Assembly: GCF_000003815.2 (NCBI RefSeq)
Contig: NC_049980.1
Coordinates: 13,531,570-13,595,569 of the forward strand
Reading direction: 5' to 3'
Origin: Branchiostoma floridae
Taxonomy: Eukaryota; Chordata; Leptocardii; Amphioxiformes; Branchiostomatidae
DNA: 64,000 nt
Positions within the stretch are counted from its first letter, which is position 1. Every line of letters starts with the position of its first letter. Shown in pieces: positions 25,739 through 37,700 of this stretch. A program made the translations under genes and the position numbers. Below the pieces are notes generated by a model. The model did not search any database. It was not told where the DNA came from and saw only the letters and a list, made by a program, of their open reading frames with translations.

Positions 25739-28334
25739 TGGAGGAGCCTTCTCTTTTCCATGAAAAGAAATCAATAACCAAGCTATTGAACGTGCCAATG
25801 CTGTGATGTATTATTCTTTGCATACAAGCATCAAGACACAAAGCGCCCTACAGCTAAATGTACTATAAACATATCTATGTGCATATCAATTGCCAAGGTT
25901 ATATTTGTATTTTGTAAATATGACGAGAAGGAGCTTTAATACTTTAAAATAGACGCGCGCAATGTATTGATAACGAAAAGAAACAAAGCGAACGTTTCTA
26001 TTACCAGCACCTATGTGTATATAAAACGTATGACATATGCTGCCGGTTCCTCTCCGTTCGCCTCCAGTTGTTCCGAAAAGCTTATGCATTCATTTGGTAA
26101 ATGAATTTTTAAGTCTAAACTGCGTAGTATATCATTAGAATGTATATGTTCTGATGTATGTATGTATGTATGTATATATGAATGTAAGTGGTTAAACGGC
26201 ATGGCCCCCAAAGTTATGGTTAGGTTATCATGAAATGTAATGTATAGATAGGCCCTCTCCTACCGGAGAAATTACTTGATTTGAGGCCCCCAAGCTTCCT
26301 TATATGTACTGCAACAAAACATACGGTTTTGTTATTTCGTTTACGATTACTGTACAAAGAATACACCATATCAGACGTACCTTTTGCTTAACCCTCTCTC
26401 AACGACTTGCCGGCGAATTGCGTGCATTTAATGATACGCAATGATATATTCTCAATAGCAGAAAGCAATGTTTAAAGAGTCTTAAGGACTAAGTATGTCC
26501 ATTAATCATATCGATTGCTTGGCTCTTTTCTAGGCCTTTTAACGAAGTACTTTGCATTCAAGAGGTTGTTTTGATTCTTCCAAGATGAAAGCCACTTATC
26601 CGCTGTCGGCCATGGGGATTACATGAATCGTTGACCTAAATATTTGAATGGCTAGTGATAAATCTAAATGCTACTCGTAATTTGAGCTAAGGTTACACCC
26701 AGTAAATGCTTAGAAAAAATTAAAAGATAAAAACAAATGTATTGCGCATAAACTTCGAAAATTGTTCAAATACTTAATGAAAATGAAAATTGTTGCAGCA
26801 GTCGTAAGTTGTAGCCATCGAAGGATAAACAGGAACTAAGGGAAGGAACATGGCCTTTGATATCGACGAAGCGTTTTGTAAAGATGGATTCATATAAAGA
26901 AAATTACGAATATACAGGACGTGCTATATCACGTGTTGTGTAACAAAATCCAATAATTTGTATTTGTGTCCGATTCTATTATATATTGTAAAGGTGCATT
27001 TTGCCAGATTGATATCATGCTGATTTTTTGCGAAACACAACCAAGGAGTGAAATAAAGTCTGTAAAATTTCCCTTTTCCTTGTTTTTTTTTAGCACTGCA
27101 GCTTCGGAGCACCATACCATGGATAGAATTAGACACTCAGAAATTGGCTGATTTTCTATTTCAAGTAATTCTCGGCAATCTGTTGGAAAAGAGAAGAAAG
27201 GACAGTACTGAGGCCCAGAAAAAAGAACGTTGTGTTTCCGGTTTCAGTCTTAAGAAAATTGGTAGGTAAACAGTCTTTTCTTTTCTTTAGATCTCGGCCG
27301 AAGTGATCAAATAAATACAATTCAGCGGTGTAAAACTAAAATATATCAGGCACTGACATTATATAGTAATTAAGCAGGTATTCATTATGCAATCACTAGA
27401 CTTGAACAAAGGAATGTTTTCACGATAGAAATTTCGGCTATTGTCTGGATAATGTCTTATGTCCTATGATTTTCTTCTGGGAAAGTTATTGGTGACATTT
27501 ATGTCCTATGATTTTCTTCTGGGAAAGTCATCAAAATTGTAAGGATTTTAGAATTTGTATCTATAGGGAAGCGTAATCCGAGTATTGTACTCAACATACT
27601 TTACGAGAATGTTTTTTTGACAAGCATTCGCCTTAGACGTTCTTATAGAAGTCGATGGATACCGAAATGGAAATTGTCGTAGGGCTGTACGAGCCACCTC
27701 TATGAAGCTTCTCCATGGAGGTATTTGTACAACCAATATCGGGGAAGGCGCATTATTTTTGCGTTCAATTGACAGTTGTTGATCCGTCATATTGCAAGTA
27801 GTAAAAAGTTTTCTCAATTCTTCCGCTTTCAGATTTGCCCTTCGCAACTGCCTTACCAACTATACAAGACTTGAACAGATACTCAGCAACTAAAAGGGGG
27901 ACTATGTAGAGTTGTCTACCATCTCTCTTTTGGTATACAATATACCATTTGAATACATAAATTTTAATGCATCATGACAAAGGCCAATGACATCTTTATC
28001 CTGACGTTGAAAAGGGCACTTAAGCAACTCCCTTGACATATACCCTGGTCATTGTCATGTTGTTCCTCGTTAATCATTATTCAAGTAGTTGATAATGTAC
28101 AGTTTTGTAAAATATTAATACTTTGAAAGGTCAGCGCTCAACTTCAAGAAGCATCTTTATTCGGGCGCCTGTCCGTCACAGACTTACGACGATACTCATG
28201 CCAAGCCCCTCGGAAATGTAGTCTTACAACTTATTCGAAAAGCTTCTTAGTTTAGCGTTTCTTCCAATTTCTAAATTTCTAGTTTAGTATATATTTAAAG
28301 GAATTTCTTTAATCAGTTTTAGACTACTGTCTAC
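25739..28334. other. Intergenic stretch upstream of the lectin/EGF receptor
   Basis: No gene was recognised. A minus-strand open frame at 27548-27859 (103 codons) has no identifiable motif. Two 42-bp direct copies containing 'tgtcctatgattttcttctg' lie at about 27460-27545. The last ~300 bp should contain the promoter and 5' UTR of the receptor gene, with no defined element seen. Confidence 0.3.
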
Positions 28335-31300
28335 ATGAGCTTTTCTCAGGACAGAGGAGGTCGAGCTGCACCGTTTTTGCTGGTTTTGGTGGCATTTCAA
28401 CTCTGTGTTGTGCAAGGTAAGATAACTTTTAATTCCATTTGGGTGGGAAATTCAGACAGTACTGAAGACAATGTGCTGAATTGAACTCTGAACTGTATTC
28501 CGACAAGGTAAATTTATCTTAAATCTCTCACATAGTATATTTCAAAACCTTGAAATATACAACCGCCTTTTTCGCCTTTATCAGCATATCTTTCTCCTCT
28601 GAAAGCATGATTGTGTAATTTATCACCATGTTGAGTATAGAAAAGTGTATTTTTCAAGTAGAAAAAGTGCAAACAGTACAAGCTGGTGTGTTACGCCGAA
28701 GGGCGGTTATACCGGCTATATAGATACAGATACAGAATACTTCTCAACATACAGGCGGCCTGAAAAGATGTATTAGAGTTCTTCTATGCTTGTGCTATAT
28801 ATCGTTGGAGTACTGTATGTTTCATTCTACGAAAAGAGTGAGTTGCCAACCTTGCATTTTCTGAATCTAATAACAAGATGGGTACAAAATGAAAAAAAGA
28901 GCTAGTAAACTATTTGAATTTAAGCAGTTCTTTCTTTTAATGTAATAGCCTTTATTGCACATTCATGCCCTATCGGGCTAAGTACAGGCATATAGATACA
29001 AAGGGTAGTAATGCAGTAAACATGGTTTCTAAGACTAATCTAAAACATAAATTCTAAAACTATTCTAATACATTAAAGAACTACTTTGATGTGCTACATA
29101 ACTCACACATCTGTTTCGACTGTGATCACCTTTTTTGGGATAAAGAATAAATGTGAGTTTTACCTCCAATTTAGACCTTCAATCATATGCGTGATCAACT
29201 TTAAACGTTATCTGTAATTGGCTCTTTGATTTAGCCGAATGGCGTCGTTTCGGAGGAAGACAGTTTTGGTTCAGCCAAGCTGACAAGAAGACAAAATGGC
29301 AACATGCCCGCCAGCATTGTCAGGATATGGGAGCGAGCATGGCAAGCGTCCAGTCGTCTCAGGAACAAGCTTTCATTGACCGTAAGTAGCATTTAAGACT
29401 CATGGAATCACTTAGTATTCGTATTAGACATTTAGCCCTGCTGCGACGGCAAGTTTCCATCGGCAATAAAGTTTTCACCTATAACCAATTCTGTAGGCCG
29501 CCGTACCATTAGCCACTAAGATAATAGCTCTTCTCGGGTCCTTCAGGAACGTCCTTTCCTTGGTTTTCTTGGGTGGCCTTTATTGGATCGCGTATAACAG
29601 CCAGCCAGATCTATACCATGTTAGAACAAGCTGCTATGTCTCAATACGACTACATAGTTTCTTGTTCTGGTGGTATAGCCTGGGTACCATCGTCCATATA
29701 GAGACCGCGGGCTCCATCTTTTCGCCTGTTAACCAATTGAAGAAAGCGAAAAGATTGAGTCAGTGGTTACTGCGGAATATGGCACTCAGGTTGATTGTGG
29801 AATGCAGGTCCATGCAATCGCAGCAATCACTTCATATTGATCGTTCAGATAAAAATCCCATCAATACATTTGGTGAAAATTGTTTGTTTGTTTGTTTGTA
29901 GCCCTGTTTTATTGCCTCTTGTAGCGATGTTTGCTACAACCCTGATGTCATCTTTGAGACAAATACAAACGTGGCTTTCGCAGAATATTTATCAAGGTCC
30001 CAGACTATGCCCATGGCTTGCCTTAGTCTAAGAATATTCCTATACATGCTAGTGGTGCTCGTATATATTGTCTGACGGCTCTTTTGCCTGCCTTTGGTCA
30101 GAGATCGTCCCCAGTAACACCCCTGTTCTCCTGGGTATGACGTGTGACAAGATCACGGGTAACGGGGATGACTCAGGATGTGGCTGGGAGGGCGATGAAC
30201 CTGTGGTGAGTGTCTTTCTACATATACAAGTCACGACTTTTAAACTGTTAAAAGGTGCCATATCAAACTGCAACATTTGCTTGATGTTCAACAATGATCG
30301 TGCTATTTCATTAGCATTAAGTGATCACGCTCGAAAATGTCGGCTTCATGTAAAATTAAGATGTTCCGTGACAAGTCCAGGTGAACTTCAACATTGCCTT
30401 TGACAGGACGATAAATGATTAAACAAACTATTGATGTCACTTAAGTTTCCGTGACTCCTAATGCGCTGGGAGGAGATTACAGCACTCTTGAGATAATGTG
30501 ACATTTGCCATTTTAAAACATGGTCTTTGTCATTGTAATAAGTGCCAAAGGGTACCCTGTACCATTGCATTTACCTTGTCGGTGCTCAGGTCAAACAGGA
30601 CTAGATTCGTCAAGATTTCATCGTAGAGTAGTGCGTCAGGTGTCGTGGTAGTCTTTACGTAAAACAAACTCCCTTGATTTGATCAGAAAAGTCAACATTC
30701 CTGTATGGCGCTTTTACCTCTTGACGGCGGCCACTGAGCATCAGTACATCGACCAAAACTGGATTTTTGTGCATGTTTATTCTATAACTAGAATACTACC
30801 TTTTTTAAAACACACTCAGCCCGTAAAAAATAGCCGTTCTTTATAGTATTCGTGAAAAGATAGGTCGAACATTTGGTCACTCAGTGGACGTTCAACGGTC
30901 ATAGCCTCTCGTAAAAGGGGCTTTTAGTGGCCGAGGATTCTTTTTTGTAGCGTGACAGGCTCCTAACGCGCATGATCCTCAACAAAAGGACAGCTAATGG
31001 CCTCTTTATGGTCCTGCCTCCGTAGGGAAATATCAGTAGCTTTATTACTTTATGTATCATGCAGATAGCCTACAGGGAGGAACATAGCTCACTTTTTACC
31101 TTCAGCATCAGCATTTACCCAAAAAGACATTCTTACATTACCAAAAAAATAAAGTTTTTTTTAGCAATGTTTGCTCTTAGGAAGACAATTCGAGAAAGTA
31201 ACCACCATCAAGTAACCATCAGAGCATGTAAGCTCACACAAAGATTAATTGTTTTTGTCCTGTTCTATAAAAGTACCTGTTATAGTAATAGACAAATAAT

Positions 31301-31742
31301 ATTTCAAATGACTGTTTTATTCCCATTTCATTCCCAGCTTCTATCGAATCTCTATGAATAGAAAATGTAGATATACGGAAACATGCAAAATGGTCGATCC
31401 CTCAAACTTTAGTGGTTCTGATCCCAACTCTTGTCTTTAAGTTTAAACTCAGTAGTCAAGTTGTTCCAGGAGACATTCTGCTACAATACTATCATCTATA
31501 GCCTCTACTTATTATAAAGCATTTCCTAATACCGTTATATGTCCCGTGTTAGACATATGCGAACTGGCGGAGTGGCGAACCAACATTCACAGGCAAGAAA
31601 AAAAAGAGGTACACGGTGACAAGGAATGGAGAATGGTACACAGTAGGCGAGAATGATAAGCACTATGTTGTTTGTGAGAGACCAGATCTGGACTCGACAA
31701 CTCAGACTGCCATCAACACGCTGGTGCCTAAAGTAGACCCAA
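28335..31742 (+). CDS. Exons 1-4 of the receptor: signal peptide and C-type lectin domain 1
   Basis: Exons 28335-28416, 29235-29381, 30102-30205 and 31553-31742. After the signal peptide comes a lectin fold: [19 protein letters not shown], then [23 protein letters not shown], and the hallmark end [10 protein letters not shown] ... [18 protein letters not shown]. The usual sugar/calcium signatures are altered: GEP is followed by Thr-Phe rather than Asn, and the WND position reads W-Y-T, so classical calcium-dependent mannose or galactose binding is unlikely. It may bind protein or another ligand instead. A run of four lysines after GEPTFTG is unusual for this loop. Confidence 0.85.
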
Positions 31743-34700
31743 GTAAGATCTTGTAGAATATTCTATGCCGTAACGAATGTTTTGCATTATGTACAGTGTG
31801 CATTGGGAGCACAATTACATGTTTCTAAAGGACCTATATCATATATGGTTTGAGAATTACACAACTTTGACATGAGAAGAAGCTACCCCCTAATGGAGGT
31901 GAAGCATTTTGCTTTATTAAATGATTTAACTACTGTGTCAGACTCAGTTCAACACTAGATAGTAACAACCTATTCTCAAGACCTGTGATCTCACTGTTAT
32001 CGCACTGCAACGACTGTTCAATTAATATCAATTCATCGATAAAAACTATTTTTACGCTTTGTGTGCTCGGTTGTCTTTTTAGTCATACTTTAGTCAACAT
32101 TTGCATATAATTGTATATGATTGATACCATATGACCTGTACTTAACCCAGTAGGGCAAAACAGTTCTATAAAGTTAAGCGCTTCATTCCTTGTTCCCATC
32201 CCGTACACGACTAGCCCCACCCGGAGGTGCCAGTGACCACTCAGGAAGCGAAGAATCCAACAGCACCTCTGCAGGTTCTGGTTCCGACAAGGCGAAAAAG
32301 AGTAAGAAAAGCTCATCAGAAGAAGTATCAGCAGCGTCCGGTAAGTAACATTTCTTCTGTTGTCGTGCACATTTGTTACATTCATGAATGACATATGACT
32401 GATAACCATTGAACGCACTTGATATATGGTGCTAAACCCGTGCCAGTACCTGTTAGTAGTAAGTAATCCTGTAATTAAGTTCTGCATCCCTTGTTCCCAT
32501 CCCGTACACGAGCAGCCCAACCCGGAGGCGCCAATGTACTGTCAGGAAGCAAATCATCCAACAGCACTTCCGTAGGTTCTGGTTCCGAAAAGAGCAAAAG
32601 CTCGAAGAGTAGTGAGGGCTCGGATGCATCCAACAGCACTTCCACAGGCTCTGGTTCCGACAAGGAGAAAAGCTCTAAGAGTAGTAAAAGCTCATCTGAA
32701 GAAGTATCAACAGCTTCTGGTGTGTAGCATGTCTCAACATTTTTACACTTCTGATCCTGCTATCTTTTATTGTCGTGTATATTTGTTCCATTCATGTATG
32801 ACCTATGACTGTTCACCCTTAAACGTACATTGATATTTGGTGCTTAACTGTGCTAATAACAGTTAGAAACACTTAACAGCAAGTAATGCTCCCATACTGT
32901 ACACGAGCAGCCCAAACCGGAGGCGCCAGTGACCACTCAGGAAGCGATTCATCCAACAGCACTTCCGCGGGTTCTGGTTCGGACAAGACCAAAAGCTCTA
33001 AGAGTAGTGACGGCTCGAAAGCATCGACAGCGACTGGTGTGTAGTCTTTCCCGATGCAGGCATACTATCTTGCGGTTTTTGCATTATACATGTAGCCTTC
33101 ATGGCCATGTTTCGTTGTCTACATGTCCTTCAAACAAAAACCATAACGAACAGTGTATAAAAGACTCTATATTTCTCCCCTCAAACATTCCTAGATACCT
33201 GCCACAGCAATGATACTTGGACAGAGTTCGAAGGCGCGACTTACTGCTCGCCTGGAGACACCAAGATGTCATGGAACGACGCCGACCAATTTTGTCGAGA
33301 TTTATCGGCACACCTTGTCAGCATACTGTCTGAGGACGAACAAGACTTCATCTATAGTAAGAAATAGACATTTGTAGTAGTAATATTTGCTGTATTTCAA
33401 TAATATAGCAAATATTACTACTAAAGAGTCTATTGGTTTCAGAATATTTGACATTTCTAAACGACATTTGCCAAAAGCGGCCCAGGTGTTTGAATACAGC
33501 TTTGTCAGAATAAACAGCGCTTTGCACATCGTAGTTTTCTCTAACTAATATTCTTCGTGACCCTGCAGATTTGATGCAGCCCTTGTGCCACAGCAGTCAG
33601 TCAGGAGGCAGTTCTGCAGGGTCAGGTTCCGTCAGCAAAAGGTCTGCCAGTGCCGGTCAATGCTCCGCAGCTTCATCAGTGGCCAGTATGTATACACATT
33701 CTGTATACGTAGAGCCTAGTACACTATTTCATTTCATGATCTCTTTGTTAATTCTAATTATAAGCAGCCAGTAAAACACGAGCAAATCAGTACTGCTGTA
33801 ACAATGTCATACTCTAACATTTACTGTCACGTTTTATATCTATAGGAACTGGAAGGTCTTCTGTCATATCTTTCAGATGAAAAATTCACAATAGGCATAT
33901 CATGTCCCGGGGACTCATCATCATGTGTATGGAGTGACGGATCGTCATTGGTTAGCTGATCTATTTCTCGTATCTCTCCTGATGTTGTCATGTAATGGGA
34001 ACTTTGTTTTGTTTTGACGTGTTAAATAATGGTGCCATGTTTGAACATTTGTACCCGTCCTGTCACCTCGAAACAAAGTCATTTTATGCGCAGCTGTCAA
34101 CCACTTTCCTGTCCTTATGCAAATTCATTGTTAACTAACAAAGGATATATGCTTCTAACTTTAATTCTCATTTTAGTATTATGAGAACTGGGGTAAGAAC
34201 GAACCGCGTCCAACTGGAAACAGACGATGTGGAATCCTCAGCAAGGGGGAGTGGGAAACCTCAAGTTGTTCGGCACACAGACGCTTCATCTGCAAGAGGC
34301 AACCCGACTGCCTCGGGATGCCTGCCCCTTGTGACGAGCACGCGTCGTACGACAAACGTGCTAACGGTGTATGCTTCTGTACCTGTAACCAAGGTTACTC
34401 AGGGGATGGTGTATTTTGTCAAGGTTCGTGTGAATATTTCTTAAGACTCTGCGAGCTTTGCGCCATACATTTGTAATTGCAATATGCATAAATGATGACG
34501 CTTTTCATCCCTTGCTGCAAGCCAATAACGTATTGGAGCAGCAGTGCTTTCACGTACCTCGGTGGCCCTTTGTTCAGGTGATGTAGATGTAAAGAATATG
34601 GTAATGTGTATCCTTTCACAATACTCCAACTCTATCTATCACTGTCTATTTGCTGTCTATGGCTTGACATACTTGATACATGATTATGGGCTTATAACTC

Positions 34701-37700
34701 TCTTCTACCACCCATTTACTGCACTTTGCGGTGGCACATGTTATTGATACTAAGAACAAAATATCTTTTTCAAAATCCTATCAAGAAAAAACACAACCGA
34801 AAACAATGCCCTTGTGGTTGATAGAGTCATTGTACGCATCAGAGGAGTCAAAATGAAGGATGTGTATAATGGTTCTGTGCAATCATTGGGATTTCTTTAT
34901 CTAAATCATAAATTAAACTTAAACCATGAAAATCCAAATTAAACATAAGCATTACAAAACTCAACTGAGTCGAACAAATTGTATCAACTCTCAGACGGGG
35001 TTTACCACTATAGAGTAAAAGTTATACTCTGTTCTGTTTTGTGTGTGTAGCGTGGCTTTGGATAACAGTTGGCAACGAGATCATGAATATGTAAATAAAA
35101 CACGGCGATTTCCAAATTATACATGTCTTGGATTCTTGTAAACTTTCTCATCAGATGTCGATGAGTGTGAAGAAGGCACAGATGACTGTGATCCCAACGC
35201 AAGCTGCTCAAACACAGACGGCTCCTTCACCTGTACCTGTAATACTGGGTACGACGGCGATGGCACCCTCTGCACAGGTGCGTTTTTCGTTGTACGGAGG
35301 TTTTGTCTTCGGTGTGTCAGGATGTAAAGGTTGACTTGAACTTCAAAATGGCTTTCCTGCAGGCTGGCAGGAAATGGCAAAGCATTTCCATATGCTAGCC
35401 AACTGCACCAAATAGTGACAGAAAGTAATCAATAGAGACAATGCAGTTATTTGCATGATAATGAACTCAAATGAAACGTGAAATACGAGAGACTTTTCAC
35501 GGAGGCGCGAGATCGAAATCTTGATTTTAAGTTTAAACAAAAAGTTCACTTTCAAATGCGTACCTCTTCTTGTTAGTAATTAGTATGATTACTACACAAA
35601 CCAATATGAAATAATTGATATTCATCTTTCAAATAAATGGTGAGATGATATAATAGATTAGACATATTCTTTTTCAGACATCAACGAGTGCACGTCAGGT
35701 ACACACAACTGTCATGACAACGCCCAATGTACCAACAACAAGGGATCCTTCAGCTGTGCCTGTAACACTGGATACCGAGGGGATGGGATGACTTGCTCAG
35801 GTACAGTTAATTGAATGGCTAAGGACATTACCAAAATGATGGTGAGGCAATGTGTATTCTTTTTCCCCTTTTTGAACTGTGACACTGAATAACTTATATA
35901 CGTACACTTTCATACTGCAATGTTCATCTTGATATCATATTGAAAGGATAAATAATTCAAATCATGACGTTCCCTCTCTTTAGACATCGACGAATGTCTG
36001 GAAGACACACATACCTGTGACGTCAACGCTGCCTGTACCAACACACCCGGGTCATTCACCTGTGCCTGTAACACTGGATACCGAGGGGACGGCAACACGT
36101 GTTCGGGTATGTACCGCAGCTGTTTGGCACAATAGGATTATCCAAACTACCAATAATGCTTCTGGATTTTTATAACCACTCAATAAAGATACAGACATCT
36201 TCCTGCGATCAAGACGTTATCAAGGCCCTATTGGTTTGATTGTAAGGATGACATTCTCCTGGAGCCCCAAAACTGATGCGAACGTGCGTATAAAATGTTT
36301 GGCCAAAAAGGTCGCATTCATTAAGCCGGCTTTACAATTCATGCGGACGCCGGCCGAATTTGTAGATCGGTCAGAGCTCGCCGAATTTCAACATCGCCCG
36401 AGTATCGGCTGTATTTTTCGCTGAAAAACTTCCCCCCTTTACAAATGGACGGAGCTCGTCCGGCGTCCGTCCAGCACAGCTGATTATAATTTCTTAAGGA
36501 GATTGTACTATGTCTTGAACATGGACAAAGTCAGCTGCAGAACTGACTAACTTTGTAAAAAGCCAATATTTGTATTAACTTTAATTTCTGAGTTGCGGGA
36601 GATATGTAGGGTATGAGTGAAGTGGATGGGCACACTGAAAACAATAATATTAACAGGATTGTTGTGATACACCAATCCAAAACTACCACAAGAGCCACAA
36701 AGTGAACAGACCAGTCTGATTCACCATAATACAATAATTTTGACATAGCGGAAATCGGCCAAACCTCTGGCGAACCTCGGCAAAGGCTGTCCGAGTTTCA
36801 GGCTGGAAGCCTTCAGACATGAAGAATATATGATCTCACACTTCCAAACAAATAGCAAAAAAATAAATAAATAGGAAGTACTATGTTGGTGTCCAATTGC
36901 CTTTTACTATAAAGGTTAAGCAGCATTCTTAGAAAACTTCATACAGTAGTTTTTGTTATCTTATATTACGGACCAAACTGACTACTAAAGATGAAAACCC
37001 AAAACAAAGGCACGTGTTCAACACAGGTGTCAAATTGCTTAGGTGACAGTCGGAGCCCTTCCAAGCTCCCAGCGACACCAGCACGACGCTCGCCCGAAGC
37101 AAGCCCAATTTGTCAAAAGTCGGACGGAATATCGTCCGGTTATTGCAGGAAGCCGAGGAAGCCCGAGCGAGTCTGGCCCGAGGCCGAAGAGTTCGGGCAA
37201 ACTCCGACCGAAAAAATATAGTCTAAAACCGTCAGATTGTCGCCCGAGTATTGGCCAAGTCTTGGCTATTTCTCGGACAAGCTCCGGTCGAGCTACAGGC
37301 AACCCATTGACGAGCTCTCCGAGCTCAACACTCGCCGCCGAGGCCTCGCTAAAATTAAGCGCAGTTGCAAGTGCCCCGCAAACGCCGGCCGAGCTGGTAA
37401 AAATCGCTCGAGGTCCGCATAATCGCCAAAACGCCGGTCATACTCCGGCCGAAAATGTCCATTTGGAACTCGCCAACAACTCGGCCGAGCTAAATTCTTG
37501 ATTTGTAAAGGGACATCTAAATGTTCACCGAAGAAGAAAAATAATAACCTAGTGTGCTATACCGTACAATCGATTCTTAATTTTTGTCATTAATCATCTT
37601 TGACTTTGACTTTGGAATTGACTTTGGCATCCTGTATTAGTCTCCATTTTCCGACATGTCTTTTCTTAATTTACGGCATATGTTTGCTGATTTGTACGAC

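Noticed and set aside
27548-27859. 103-codon minus-strand frame
   Set aside because: No motif and no consistent splice partners. It could be a repeat remnant, but nothing supports a family.
33840-33876. Alternative upstream acceptor for the third exon of lectin domain 2
   Set aside because: Using 'ctatag' at about 33844 leads to an in-frame stop; the acceptor at 33876 keeps the lectin frame.
37043-37501. 152-codon open frame
   Set aside because: Both strands are open because of GC-rich repeat content; no domain, no splice context, and it sits in a repeat block inside an intron.
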